DNA of 64,000 nucleotides from Aradus depressus (GCA_963662175.1 OY759215.1:49803213-49867212), one strand, 5' to 3'; shown: positions 21,491 to 35,891, counted from the stretch's first letter. Numbers and translations: made by a program. The notes: generated by a model not told the origin, from the letters alone.

Positions 21491-23111
21491 TTATTTTGTA
21501 TAGGTTGACTGAACAGTTTGAGGTTGAGGAAGGATATCCTTTATCTGAGACCAGTTGAATGTTCACTAAAATTACTGTTTGTAAATACCAGTGATCCATT
21601 AAACAATTTTTTTTGGTTTATGTACCACCTGATGATAGCAGTTAATTGCCGAAACTAGTTGTGGAATAAATTAAAAAATATGTTGGATTCATAGTTTTAC
21701 TTATTTACTTTAGTTTGTTTTTTTCTTGACATTTTAATACTGTAAAATATATACACTGAAAATAGTACATAAGAAAAAGGCAGCCCCCTCAGACTGCTAG
21801 GGGCCATTGAATATGTATATTGTTTTTGTATTTTTATAATTTTTTTGTAAAACTGAAAAAAAAAAAAAAATACATTTATTATTATTATCTGGTAACTTTT
21901 AAGAACCGTTGATAACAATAGTTTGTCATTCTTGCACTGAAAAGTAGAAATTAATCAACAAATAAAAAATAATAGTAATATTAGACAATCTAAAAGTTAA
22001 ACAAGTTCTTTGTTTTTATTTATTTTATTAGTTTTCCAGTAAATCTACGCAAATCGCAGAAATTATTCGGACATTAAATAGAAATTAGCTTACATTATAT
22101 ATCATTAAAATAAAACTGAAATTTTGATTTTTAGAATAAAGAACACGCGTTCATTCCCGACAGAAACATGCCAAAACCATAAGAAAATGGGAGTTGCTCC
22201 ATTTGCAGCCCACATCAAGAAACTCATCCTGAACTTTCCATAAAGGACTGTCAGCTTGCTTTGAAGCCGAAGTTTTTGTCTACTCAAATTCTGAGTTTTA
22301 ACATTTATCCGTTTATAAATTGGTTCCTTTAACTTTCAGCCCAACAATTAAGTTTGACTTGTACACCTCTCTTCTTCTTATCCGTATACCTCATGATGTC
22401 GGGGCGCGCACTAATAATGTAATCTATTTTCGGGGCTAGTTTAGGGGGGGGGGGGCAGAAGACAAAAAACACGAACCGCCCTGACCCTACCTCATAGACC
22501 TTAACAAGTTTACGCTCTCTGGTTCAATTTTTACTCATCAGAGAATCAATTAAATTGTTTCGTTATTCAAAAACTATTTCGGACACAAAATTGAGTATAC
22601 TTGTAAAAAAAAAATAAGAAATAAAATGATTCACTTAACCGGTAAATTTAATATCATTCATTCAAAAAAAATAGTGGGTTTTCTACCCGTTACTCTGAGA
22701 GAACATCACGGAGAGCACCCAAGGAAATCTATTGGTATAACTTCAAATTATTTAACTTTTTTTTTGTTGCTCTGTTTCTTTTTCAAAGGAAAATAAAGAA
22801 TCCCCTGCTCAAACTAAAATTACCTTTTTAGCTAGGGAGTGGAGAGCCTGAGGCCCGGGTGCGCCGCACACCCCGTCGTCTCCTGAAATCCTATAGAATG
22901 GGTTAGTAGTCCACGTTCGGAGGATGTGGTGACAATGATCTCGAGACTTGATACTAGACTAAAAATCATTCACTATTGCTAAATATATTATTGTTATTTT
23001 TTTTTCACGCTAAAAGAGTATCATTTATTGTTATTTGTACATTATTCTGTACTATACGCACAGTTAAAAATCAAAAAAATAATTGAAAATAAAACCAACA
23101 TGATAATTATA
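21491..23111. other. Intron 3 sequence without a gene
   Basis: Holds a single diverged foldback arm (about 21620-21700), an A-run near 21857, a G-run near 22446 and a GC-rich segment at 22850-22930 that I do not recognise. No supported coding sequence. Confidence 0.5.
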
Positions 23112-24558
23112 CAGGGTGTTTCAGTCAAAGTTTCTGTAACTTCGGAAGTGGGTCGAAAATAAGAAAAAATAATATTCAAGAAAAAGAAAATCAAGTATTT
23201 TAGTTTAACAATTTTAAATCAAATTTTTTTTTTAAAACCGACACAAAAAATAAACCTTTAAAAAGGGAACTTGAAGGGGTTAAGGGGAGAGGCTTGAGTG
23301 GGGGGGAGGGGAGGCTGGGACATGTGAGCACAAACTGCAAGTCTCTAGCTGTAATAAAGGCCGAGATCCCTGGCAGGCTCTGATGAAACCTGAAGATCTT
23401 GGAAATGGCATACCCGATTTCCACCAAACATGGCTAAGAACCATCTTGCAAATACCAGCTTATGAAACAAGAACAACGCTTTGAAATCGGTTAGCCGCCT
23501 TGGAGCTACCATGCCATACACAGACGAAGGCTTCAAACTTATAACACCCCTCCTTCTATGTTGAGGGCTAAAAAAAATGTTAACTTCATAACCTTGCGGC
23601 TTATGAAATTCATTAAAAATGATCAAAAAATATCTATCCTTGGTATAAAGAAAACTAATAAAAAAAACAAAATTAAAAAAAAAACCCGACACAATAAAAC
23701 AATAATTTTTTTTTTTTTTTATTATTGAAACTTTGGTAAAAAGCTTTTTTTGGGGGGGGGGGGGGGGGGGGGGTGTCTTGATGGGTCAGGGGGAGGAGCT
23801 TGGCCTTACAAACGTTTGAGCTCAAACTCCAAGTCTCCAGCTGTAGTAATAGAGGCCGAGATCCCATATAGGCTCTGAAGAAACCTGAATATCTTGGAGA
23901 CGGCATACCCGATTTCCAACAAACATAGCTAAGAACTATCTCGCAAATAACTCTAACTAATAAAATACTAAGTAATTTCTTCAAAAAAACTTTAAAAAGT
24001 AATCACTTGTAATAATAAACATTTTTCGCTCATTTATATTTATTTCATTAATTATTTTTCCTTTAAAGTAGTAAAAAAACATGAGCCTGCAAAATAGCTG
24101 GTATCTTTGATCATAAGGACTTTTTTTTTTTATTGGTTACAAATAGATGAGATTAAGACAGTAAGGCAGAACTGATTCATATGAGATAGTAAGATGTTAT
24201 GGGACGAGATTTCTCATTGAAACAAAAGACGTTGTCTTCCCACTGTTTTATTTGTGACCAGAACTGATTTTCAACAGCAGAATCATCACTGATACATGGT
24301 ACAGATGATGCTGTTGCGTTGAAACGCGGTTCTAGTTGCAAGTAACAAGACATCTTTTGTTCCTAACATAACTGATTTTGTACACTCTTTCTGCTCAGCC
24401 CCTCCCTTAAATGTTTATTTCGATGTGTATTTAAAGATTTTGTTAGCCACCAAAATGTTTGAAAAAAACATTTCCGAACTCATCTTTATATTAACTTTAA
24501 TTCTTATTTTCGACACACCAAGTCCTGGAGTTATGGACGTTTCGACTGAAATATTCTG
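23112..24558. mobile_element. TA-flanked inverted-repeat element, non-autonomous
   Basis: CAGGGTGTTTCAGTCAAAG at the left is the inverse of CTTTCGACTGAAATATTCTG-type sequence at the right (diverged). GTCGAAAATAAGAA also lies inside both ends. TA flanks both termini (23110-23111 and 24559-24560), as expected of Tc1/mariner targets. Inside, a segment of about 190 bp is duplicated (23265-23450 and 23765-23950; shared CATACCCGATTTCCA and GGCCGAGATCCC). No transposase is visible. Confidence 0.7.
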
Positions 24559-26067
<1,509 letters not shown>

Positions 26068-26489
26068 TCATTCAACCCCAAGAAAAAAATTAAATAAAAC
26101 ATTAATTAATATTTTCAATATTTGCTATTCGTTTAAATCTTTCAATTCCTGAAAATATGCGCTTCAAGTCTAACCATACAGGCTGTCGTGTCGCAAAGGT
26201 AGGTCAATGCGCTTGTTTTTAGAGAAGCAAAAAAAAACATATAATAATATGGATATGGTTAACATGATAGGGAACATACAGAAACCTTTAGTTTAATTCG
26301 CCAAGTAAAGGTTGTGTTCTTTATTTTGCCATCTAAAATTTAACTCGTAATATCTTCCTTTCACATATGATCACCTATTCTGGCCTCGATAGAACCGCGA
26401 TTTAATAATAGTTTTATTCATGTCGAAAACATTTCTGCGATCTGTGTCAACATAGTGGAAAGCTAATAAAGCTAAGTAGTGTACGTGTT

Positions 26490-26765
26490 TGTACTAGGTA
26501 GCTTAGACGTAGCGTTAGTGAGCTCAAGATCACGGGTTCGAAACCCAACCGAGACATTCATGTTTTTGGATGGGACCTTAAGCGATGGTCCCGAGTCTGT
26601 ACGATGTCAGATACTCCTTACAAGACCCCTCTTCCCTACCATAGATGAATAAACCTGGGAAGGCAACATTAAGACTCCAGTAGAAGAGTCGGGCACACCT
26701 CCATCAGAGCACTCTGGTTAGACGATATGACCTCATATTTATAGTCCGGGCATGAGGTATATATT
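26490..26765 (+). repeat. tRNA-derived SINE in AMMECR1 intron 2
   Basis: A box GGTAGCTTAGACG and B box GGGTTCGAAACCC are both recognisable. The body keeps GGATGGGACCTTAAGCGATG, ACGATGTCAGATACTC and AATAAACCTGGGAAGGCAA, and ends in ATAGTCCGGGCATGAG. It lies antisense to AMMECR1. Confidence 0.87.
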
Positions 26766-27706
26766 ACATACATATACTATCTACATCACTGCCATCTACG
26801 TTGTACCAACTATTACTAGAAAGGCATTTAAACAGGTTACGTAATATAGCTTAAGTATTAAATGTAAAAACGTCAAATTCACAAATATGGAATGCTTACC
26901 TGAATGAAGTTCCTTATGGCACATACTAAGTACTTATATCTCCTACTAAGTACATATGGGTTCTATATAAATTGTATAGAATCACAATCTATTGAACTCA
27001 CTGTCCACAGACAGAAGAATGCCAGTATATACGTTTTGAACGCATGTGTTATTTGTACAGTTTAACCTCTCTTAAGCTTACCACGCACTTCTTGTATTTT
27101 CACACAACGCCAAGAGTAGATAAAACGCTTCAATTCATAGTGTTCTTTTTACCTTACCCATCAGTGAATGAATTGCATTTTTTTTTTTTTTCTGCCTTTT
27201 TCCATAAGTTCCAATTTTTTTCCCAATGGCTATATTTTTCTCTTTCTTATTATTTCCTTCAGCTTTGTTATTTTCGTTAGTTTTCTTTTCGAACATGACG
27301 TATGAACAAATTACATTTAGAAATATTGTTTATTTTTTTTTTTTAAATAATACAATATATACTCTACCTCCTATCTAAGATCCAAAAATATAAATGTATA
27401 TGTAAAAAGTAACGTTATTTCTTAACTTTATTGAAAGTTGAATAGGCAGCAAATGAAATTAGCGACGACTATCAATTAGAAGTCAGTTTATAGGCTAATT
27501 GCGATGAATTTACTAAAAGCTGCAGTCAGTAGTCGTTTTTTCAAATCTACATATGCATATTGTGTATTAAATAGAATAACAAAATTTGTTCTTAATAGAA
27601 AGAGTACATTGTAGAGGAAAATCTCGCTCATCTTAATTTAATTTGTGAGAATTACAATAACTTCTAAGTTGAGGAACGCGGACATATTGTGGAATTTGTA
27701 ATAAAT

Positions 27707-27954
27707 AAATAAAACAAACTTATTTTTTGAAATATTGTCTATTCCACTAAAGATATGTATTTATAAAAATAAAACTACCGGTTTCGGCCTCACACCATCG
27801 TCAGGTCTAGTTATGAACTAAGTTAGTTTGCAAACTAACTTAGTTCATAACTAGACCTGACGATGGTGTGAGGCCGAAACCGGTAGTTTTATTTTTATAA
27901 ATACATATCTTTAGTGAAATAGACAATATTTCAAAAAATAAGTTTGTTTTATTT
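27707..27954. repeat. Near-perfect 248-bp palindrome
   Basis: The centre is AGTTAGTTTG|CAAACTAACT at 27830/27831 with no spacer. The arms of about 124 bp are nearly identical in inversion; I saw one mismatch (ATTCC against ATTTC). The arms contain ACCGGTTTCGGCC and ACACCATCGTCAGG, also found in a diverged single arm at 8120-8335. It is a foldback-type element that could extrude a cruciform. Confidence 0.9.
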
Positions 27955-29730
27955 AATAAAAAAAATATATATAATCAAAAAGGATGAGTCTGTAAGAAAG
28001 TTTAGGCTTAGCATCTAACATCCCTATGGGCCCCCACCATTGAATAAACTTACACACTTTAGTGCTTTTTTTGAATTACTTTTTTAGTAGAACCTGTAAA
28101 GCTTCACTAAAAAGATCGACGGGAGGGTCAACATTTCATTTTTTCGGATACACGATATGAATAGAACATAATATGATCATTTGAGTGAACACCAACCTCT
28201 ACAGGTTCTCAATAAATAAGTATATTAGAATAAATATTTGTAATAAAGAAGAACAAAAAATACTATCTTATCTTTTTTACAAAATGTATTTTTAATGCCA
28301 GCTCGTTGCTTGAATCTCATAGAAATCATTGCAACTAGAACGAGGAATCTACATATTCAACTCCTGATCATGACACGAACCTTACACACTTTTCTTCATT
28401 CTTAATAAAGTTGGTTTAAAATGAGGAAGTTGAACAAAATTATTATAAGTAGGTGTTAACTCTCCGAAATACTAGAACCGATTAACACAATTAAGTATAT
28501 GTATATCTTAATAGCTGATCCATATGGATGTTTGATGTTATTAAGCCTTTTCGTATACTTATATCCCTCCCGTTTTTTTTTTTTTTTTTTTTTTACTGTT
28601 TAAAAATTATTGTAATTCTAACCTATTGTACATACAAAAATTTCGAACTCTCCTAAACAAGTTGGTATAATTTTCGTTCTTAAAAATGGATTTGGATGAG
28701 ACTAAATACATATTTGAAATTGCGGGCCAATACGGAAACACAACCAGAACAAGGTAAAAAAAATATTTAATAAAATAAAAGTACTCTCGTATAGAATAAG
28801 TTCTTAATTGTTGCTGTGTTAATGTCAAAATAAGATAGTAAACAACATGTCAATGTCCTTAGGCTATTAATATTACATACACATTATAATATGATTTGCT
28901 TATAAATCAACTTAAGAAGAGCAAATTGATAGTCTGCGTTAGCTCTAATAATAATAAATAAAAACACTTTTGAAAAGGGAAGTTGTCTCATACTAAACAT
29001 TAACCTCAAAGCTATGTATAAGCTCATCAAAAAGTCAAAAAGGTTTAACAAAGATAAGAAATAACTATTATTTAGAATAGTTGTTAACTAGCCTAGTCAC
29101 AAACATGAACCACATAAAAAATAACCATCACTTACACCAATTCATTATTGAAGAGGAGAATTTAAGCTCAAAAAATAGATTTTGCTGTAATGAACGATTA
29201 CTCAAAATATCTGTTGTAACTGTATTTAGAGAATAAATTAAAAGTCCGTGTCTCTGCTCACATTAATATAAAATTAGGAAATCAAATTTGATTACTTCTT
29301 ATCAGTTATCAATTCTTTGTAAATATGTACGATGTTGTGTAAAATAGGTTATGATATAAACGAAATTACCATAGTCAAGGAATCCAGTTTACTGAAGGTA
29401 ATAGACTATTTTTAATGACCAGAAAAATGCAAAAATGTTCATGTTAGTATGAACCTAATCAGAATCAAAATATCAAATATAAGTTAAACGTTATTTAATA
29501 CTAATAAAATTGATTTAATACCTAATAATGAATACAAGTATAAATTAATATTAACTGTAATAATAAAAATATACGTGAGCAAATCTCCTGCTCAATTTCA
29601 GGTGTAAATAATAATTGGTAGCTTATGTTGAAATATTTTTTAAAATATTGTTCGATGATACAGCTGGCCATACTGTGAATTAATTTAACTAAACAAAATC
29701 ATGATTTTAATAAGCAATATGTAATAATTA

Positions 29731-29871
<141 letters not shown>

Positions 29872-30068
29872 TCACTGCTTGAAGTCAATATGAACTAATT
29901 CAAGTGTAGAAAAAGAAAAAAAAAAACTATAACAAAGGTCACGAGACTGATGATCGTTACATATTAACATAGCAATTAGAAGAAAAATAACACTATTTTT
30001 AAATCGTTTATTTAAATTAAAAAAAATAATTTTGAAATAAATAGATATGATTAAATGTATCTACTTAC

Positions 30069-30274
30069 TATGGGTCATTGCAGAAATCGGGGGACTTCGG
30101 TGGATCCAGACTATGTAAATGACAATATAAAACGTCAAAACAATAAAAACACATATCAGGATGGGCCACCATCCCATTTCTTATTCCGTTGGGTATAACA
30201 GCAGTTCCATTGCAGGGAACACTTGAGTTGTTGTTAAGTTTTTGTTTTTTGGTTCCACAACAACCAGAAGCCAT
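30069..30274 (-). CDS. AMMECR1: AMMECR1, coding exon 1 with start codon
   Basis: ATG at 30274-30272 opens MASGCCGTKKQKL, close to the family's conserved basic N-terminus. A short low-complexity linker and MCFYCFDVLYCHLHSL, another AMMECR1 block, follow. The exon ends in GACCCATA, then donor GTAAGT, which leaves two bases for the next codon. The intron after it is only 226 bp. The N-terminal linker is much shorter than in the vertebrate protein. Total predicted length is 228 residues. Confidence 0.95.
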
Positions 30275-31625
30275 TGTTTCATACCAACCCTAAACAACCT
30301 AATTCTGATGTTACTTCCTGATCAAGCCTCTCTCTCTCTCACACACACGTACACACGAATCGTTTTCTAAAACCCTTTCACCTTCTCGACAGTCAGCTGT
30401 TCTCGATACACAAAGGCACAAGGTAGTGGGGGGGTGAGTTAGGTCGCAAACGCGCACTCTCAATCCCTCTCGCTGAACAAAGTAGTCCGAAATTACTTCA
30501 AAAACAGATAACATTACTAAAAACAGATAGAAAGCAGCTCTTGGAAAATTATAATCTAGATATTTTCCCTTCTTCTAGAGATCATACTGAAAAAACGAAT
30601 TGAAATAAAAATAAATAAGAAAGTAAATAAAAAGAACAAACACTTGTCAACAAAGAAATAGTTACGGTTCCTGCATAGATAGCACTAGTGTTGCTTATAT
30701 CGAGAGGAACAATCGATAATTCGTTTAGGTTTTCGTAAAAGCCTAGTAAGTAAATGTTATTAGTGTCTGTTATTTTATTAAAATATAATTAAATCATTAA
30801 TTTTTTTATCATTACGTGAAAAAAATTATCGAAGCGTACCGATGAAGAGGTTTTTACATTCATACTTTAACCCCCCTCTCCTTTCACTGTTGAATTTCAT
30901 GACCTCACCTCTGTAAAGTAAAAAAAAAAAAACGGAATGGAAATAGGTAAAGATAATAAATAATAATAGTCAATCGTGACTTACCTATACGCAAGTGAAG
31001 GACTTATTGCCAAATCACCTTGACAAGAGACAAAATTGAAATTGTTGGGAAACAACTTAAAAAAAGATCCAAGTCTCTTTCAGTTTAACTTTATTTTCTA
31101 TTCAAAATGTTTTCATATATTTATATTAGCAACCAAAATATGTACTGGTTTTCCATATTTTGTTAATTTTAAGATCAAAAGGGACAATCTCAAATGATTT
31201 AATATTGGCCAGCATTTGAACGACTTTTGCGTAAACACCAAATAATTTCGACATGGAAAAGATATTACTTTTCCCTAACAAACTTAGCAAATCTTTTACA
31301 ATATTATTTGTTAATGAATAAGAAGTGATGATCAAATTGACTTTATTGGTACCTAATAAAACATATATTTTAAAAACAACACAAATTACTATAAATTATT
31401 ATTTAGATATATCTTGTGTGTTAGTACGTACGTAATACTTCATGTATTTTTTTGAATATTTCTATATTTTATTGAAGTATGAAAGACGTAATAATTATTA
31501 TGTGTTTATTGTTCGCCATCTTCTTTTTCTTCGCTCACCATGGAACATAATTACATTGAAAACAATTTTGTATCCTGATAAGACACAATTCTTATTAAAC
31601 ATGAGCAGCACATCAGGTTTATAAG
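30275..31625. other. AMMECR1 upstream region
   Basis: Presumably holds the AMMECR1 5' UTR and promoter (minus strand, just above 30274), including a CT/CA simple repeat at 30327-30353. I could not pick a start site. The rest is AT-rich and without a supported gene. Confidence 0.5.
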
Positions 31626-31635
31626 GTACTCGCCT

Positions 31636-31841
31636 GGGAACCGTGGTGGCCGTGCGGGCTAGAGCATAGGGCTTTGGTCGCATGGCCTCACCATGGTTCG
31701 CGGGTTCGAATCCTGTCCGGGAGTGAGTTTTATTTCGTAGATAGAATTCCCTCCCGGGGCCATGGATGTCGTAAATAACTAGATATAACACATTGACATG
31801 GCTAATATGCACCGTACATAAAGCCAAAAAAAAAAAAAAAA
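31636..31841 (+). mobile_element. tRNA-derived SINE with poly(A) tail and perfect 10-bp TSD
   Basis: The head contains GTGGCCGTGCGGGCTAGAGC (A-box-like) and GCGGGTTCGAATCCTG (B box, a perfect consensus match). The element ends in an A-run and is bounded by GTACTCGCCT at 31626-31635 and 31842-31851. This family differs from the CGTCCTTCGG-core SINE. The intact duplication suggests a recent insertion. Confidence 0.93.
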
Positions 31842-31901
31842 GTACTCGCCTTCATTTGCCAAACTCGAATACAATAGTTTGCTTAATTTATGCAGGAAAA
31901 G

Positions 31902-33425
31902 GATCGTGCGAAAATCCGAGATCGAGATTTCAACTGATGTATGTCTGTGTGTATTTGATTGAAAAGTTGTGAGCTTTCTACCGCAAAAACGATAGTAGCT
32001 AGAACTTTAAATTTGGAATGAAGGGATCACATGTTCTAACTTAGGTTTGACTAGATTTTGGCCGAAATCAAACGAAACTTGAGACCAGTTTTCCCCGGGG
32101 TCTAGCTGCATTTTACAAGATACATTTTATGTTTATGACCTAATCAAAAATCTTTTCAAGTAATAGTTGTAGAGAATATTCACATTCATAACTTATATGC
32201 AATAACATTTTTCGCAGGGCCTCCGGTTTTAGAAATACTTGCCGAACACCATCCTGAAATGTAGTTTTGAAACACATATTTCTAGACTTTCCTTGATTTA
32301 CTGAAAAACTGTTACTCCTATCGAAAAATTGTTTCTTACCAGAAATATTCCTTATAAAAATAAAATTTACAATCGCTAATAAGTCCTCAAATTTGATTAG
32401 ATAGGATCAATACGACAAAGGTTATAGCCCTCCGAAGAATGTAAACTAAATGTCTATAAGATAGATGACAGTTATTATGACTCATTCTCGGGCTTTTACT
32501 ACGAGGTCATATCGCCCACTTCCAGAGCGCTCTTTCGTCACTCCGGTGGGCATGAGCCCGACTCTACTCTGGGAGTTCTAAATTTTGCCTTCCCTAAATT
32601 TTTATTCACCTAGGACAAGGTTCTTCAACGAGTACCTGACATCGTACAAGCTCCGGACCATCGCTCAACGTCCCATCCGAAGGACGGCTTGCTTAAGTTT
32701 ATTTCACCTCCCAGATAAAATATACCCGGCCGGGTTTCGAACCCACGATCTTGAGCTCAGAAGGCAAGCATGGATATCACTGGGCTACCGAAGTCCTCAA
32801 ATGTCTATAAATACCCAATAGTAAGTCATTTTTCAACCGTAACTCATAGCAACGAACTTTAAAATATGGTTTATGTGTTGGTGAAAAATTATAAAAATTA
32901 AGAAAATATATGTGATGTGGTCATTACAGGACTTTCTTTTACCAACCGAGCTTACAGATCACTCTCTATCCTCCTTCTCAAAAATATTTCATAACGCTGT
33001 ACGAAACAAAATGAATTGATTTTGAGATGGAGAGGGGGAGACAGTGATCTGTAAGCGTGGTTGTTATAAGAAAGTCCTGTAATGGCCACATCACGTATTT
33101 CATAATATATAGTATATTATTTGTTTTATTATTATTTAAAAAAAACATCTATGATGTGACCATAACAGGATTTTCCTATAACAACCGCTATTATACAGGT
33201 CAACAACTTAATCCATAATCTAATTAGATTATAGATCCAAGTTAGTAGCTACAAGTGACATCTTCATTTCAAATTTCAAGTTCGTATACTTGTTTTTGAG
33301 ATGGAGCGCTCACAAAGTCACATAAACACACAGACAGACATTATCCCGAAAATTCTCAAAACAGTTTCAGCGTACCCTGAGACATGAATTAAAAACTCGA
33401 TCTCGGATTTTCGCATGATCACAAT
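31902..33425. mobile_element. Non-autonomous inverted-repeat element, full copy of the ATCGTGCGAAAATCCG family
   Basis: GATCGTGCGAAAATCCGAG at the left is matched in inversion by CTCGGATTTTCGCATGATC at 33402-33420. The interior matches 3691-4595 and has the same pair of inverted purine- and pyrimidine-rich arms around GATCACT/AGTGATC (about 32930-33080). A reverse SINE sits inside (32482-32796). No coding capacity. Confidence 0.75.
32482..32796 (-). repeat. tRNA-derived SINE, reverse, nested in the element above
   Basis: On the minus strand: A-box region GGTAGCCCAGTG, B box GGGTTTCGAACCC reversed, core CCGTCCTTCGGATGGGAC, then the tail ending in AAAGCCCGAG. This is the most complete reverse copy, at about 315 bp. 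Confidence 0.85.
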
Positions 33426-34002
33426 ACTTCCTTATTTTTTTATAGTCAGCTCGTACTGAATGTTCAGTTCATTTTAAATACTTAGAATATTTTTTAACAG
33501 TTTACTGAGATGTGAAAACTGTTTAATAATCTGAAAGTTGGCGACTCGCCAGAGGTCGTGACATCTGTCGGATATTATTGGGACAATGTGGGGAGCTATG
33601 GGACCACATCTTGATAAGGCCACGTGAAGGAGATTGGAGAGCAGTTATCTAAAACAGTGGCTCATATACAGTTTTTTGAGAGCTCTGTGGCTTTCTTGTC
33701 GTTTGTAGGAAGCCTTTCTACAGAAGTAAACAACTTTTGGATGAGGTTAGATGGGGAGTAGGGCAAGAAGTAAATAAATATTAAAAATATGTGTTGGATC
33801 TTCCTGAAATTGCATATTCAATGGCTAATGTGTTCTCCGATTTGAGATAAGGCCAATACGAACAATGTTATAGCACCTTAAAGAATCTAAAATAAGTTTC
33901 CGTAGGAAATATTTCAAAGTAATCTTTAAGATATAACGCATAGCAACGAATTTCTTAATAAATTTTACTATTATTTTGGCGATTCGGATTTTTTATTATT
34001 AG
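33426..34002. other. Remnants of the ATCGTGCG family, no gene
   Basis: About 33760-34000 repeats internal parts of the element at 31902 (AGGCCAATACGA, ACGCATAGCAACGAA) and continues beyond the SINE at 34205-34330. The rest is unique, non-coding and AT-rich. Confidence 0.5.
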
Positions 34003-34200
34003 AGGGCGCCGGTAGCTCAGTAATATGCGTGCTTGCCTTCTGAGCTCAAGGTCGTGGGTTCGAAACCCGGCCGAGGCCCTTAGTTTATTTTATCTGGGAG
34101 GTAAATAAACTTAAGCAAGCCGTCCTTCGGACGGGACGTTAAGCGATGGTCCCGAGCCTGTACGATGTCAGGTACTCTTTAAAGACCCTATAGAACTATT
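34003..34200 (+). repeat. tRNA-derived SINE, best-preserved head
   Basis: GGCGCCGGTAGCTCAGTAAT (A box) and GTGGGTTCGAAACCCGGCCG (B box) are clear. The core CCGTCCTTCGGACGGGAC forms a perfect short hairpin, and GCGATGGTCCCGAGCC and ACGATGTCAGGTACTC follow. The copy is cut short at its 3' end. Confidence 0.9.
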
Positions 34201-34424
34201 ATTTTGTTTTTATTCAAAAAGTTTAAAAATAGAGAAAAAATATGTGATGTGGCCATTACAGAACTTTCTTGTATGAACCTCTTGTGTACAGATCAATCTC
34301 TCTCATTTCATACTGGCATTACTGGGTATAAGGAAGTCACACCCAGAGTTAAGCTACAACGAAACAAAGAAATCTGCTGAGGCCAACACATTACATTCAA
34401 ATAATCAGTATTGCGAATACTTCG

Positions 34425-34650
34425 TCGCTCTGGCGGACATGAGCCCAACTCTACAATGGGAGTTCTAAATTTTGCATAATCCAGGTTTATTCACCAAGGT
34501 TAGGTAGGTGTCTTTAACGAGTACCTGACATCGTACAGGCTCGGGACCATCTCTTAACGTCCCATCAGAAGGACTGGGGTCGTCCCAGATAAATAACCTA
34601 AAAGCCTCGGCAGGTTTTGAACACGCGATCTTGAGCTCAATATAAAATCT
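34425..34650 (-). repeat. tRNA-derived SINE, reverse, 5' truncated
   Basis: Read on the minus strand it has GAGCTCAAGATCGCG, a B-box remnant, CCTTCTGATGGGACG, GGTCCCGAGCCTGTACGATG and the AATAAACCTGG tail. The A box is missing. Confidence 0.8.
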
Positions 34651-34689
34651 ATATTCATCGTATCTTTCGAAAATGGACTTACAGTACTC

Positions 34690-35337
34690 ACACAGAGTAA
34701 TTAAGAAACTTTATACTTAATAGCACTTCTATTTCTGTTTGTATTCGCAGATAAACTGGCTGAGGAGCATCTCAAGACCTTCATGTCAGCTTTGATACTC
34801 TGCTGAGTGATGCAATTGAAAACTTCGAACATACAGGTATATTTTTGTTCTAAATTTAAATACAGTCATATTATATTTAATAGAACTTCTATTTCTGTTT
34901 TTATTCGCAGATATACTGGCTGAGGAGCATCTCAAGACCTTCTTCATGTCAGTTTTGACACGCCGCTGAGTTAATCATATGAAAACTCCTAACTTACAGG
35001 TTTATTTTCGTTCTAATTTCGAATTATCTCCTATTACATTTAATCGCACTACAACCGTTCTATTCTTTTTTGTTCGCAAGAGCATCTTCAGGTTTTCTTT
35101 ATGTCAGGTTGGATACGCCGCTGAGTTATTCATATGAAAACCTCGAACTTACAGGTATGGTTTTGTTCTAATTTCAAATTATCTCCTATTATATTTAATT
35201 GCACTACATCCGTTCTATTCTTCTTTTTTGTTGTCAGATATATTGGCAGAAGCGCATCTCAAGATCTTCTTCATGTCAGCTTTGATACTCCACTGAGTTA
35301 ATCAATTGAAAACTTCAAACTTACTGGTATGTTTTGG
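34690..35337 (+). repeat. Left part of exon-intron-shaped tandem array
   Basis: Four diverged units of the array that continues at 54995, with exon-like starts near 34751, 34911, 35080 and 35238. Each has a pyrimidine tract and CAG acceptor (the third is damaged), the body ACTGGCTGAGGAGCATCTCA, a CGCTGAGT block and ACTTACAGGTATG-type donors. The array is cut here by the LTR element; TTGG at 35334-35337 is the likely target duplication. Confidence 0.85.
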
Positions 35338-35577
35338 ACTTACAGCAGCCAACCTCCGCCATCTTATCTGCGGACATGCCATCAGCTCCCTACCTATAAA
35401 TACGGGAGCCCATCAGCTCCAGGAGCCATTATCATTCAGAGTTTCTTCAGAGTAGTTTGTTCGTAGACAGTTGGTTTTCATTTAGTATTACGTTTTAACT
35501 GTATTATACAATAAAAGTATTAAATTGAAATAAAGTTACTTTTTAAAAAGTCAATAGTGCGTTCCTGTGACTTAACT
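35338..35577 (+). repeat. Left LTR
   Basis: Contains CTCCGCCATCTTATCTGCG (YY1/Pho-like core), the TATA-type CCTATAAATACGGGAGCC, an initiator-like TATCATTCAGAG, and GAAATAAAG as polyadenylation signal. The same order is found in the right LTR at 54744. TGGTGTAATATTGG right after it is a plausible primer-binding start. Confidence 0.85.
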
Positions 35578-35609
35578 GGTGTAATATTGGTTGATTTCAT
35601 AATGCCTAA

Positions 35610-35891
35610 TCCTAACAGGCCATTGCTATTCACCATATTATGGTAAAAGAGGATTATGGTAATTTGCAATATTTCGATGGAAACCCAGCTGAATTAATAT
35701 TCTTTATAGAGTATTTTTGATGTTGTTTGTAGTGAAAAACATTGCAGAAAGAGAGATTAACCATACAAGATTATTGTTAAAAATCAAAACCAAATTAATA
35801 GGAGCAGCTAGAACATTTATTTACACAAAAACTATAAATTCAGTTGCTGACTTGCTTCAAGCTTTAAAAAATAATTTCGCTGATGCATGAC
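35610..35891 (+). pseudogene. LTR-element gag remnant, 5' part
   Basis: Fragments in different frames resemble Gypsy-type capsid: QYFDGNPAELIFFIEYF, interrupted by a stop, then KIKTKLIGAARTF and VADLLQALKNNFAD. The frame is broken before the CATGAC duplication and continues after element 2 at 50829. Non-functional. Confidence 0.65.

Noticed and set aside
22850..22960. Possible ribosomal or structured RNA fragment in a GC-rich patch
   Set aside because: No recognisable rRNA block and no clear hairpin series; left as unidentified sequence.
31640..31730. Genuine tRNA gene
   Set aside because: The B box is perfect, but the sequence does not fold into a convincing acceptor stem, and it is followed by a SINE body, poly(A) and a 10-bp target duplication.
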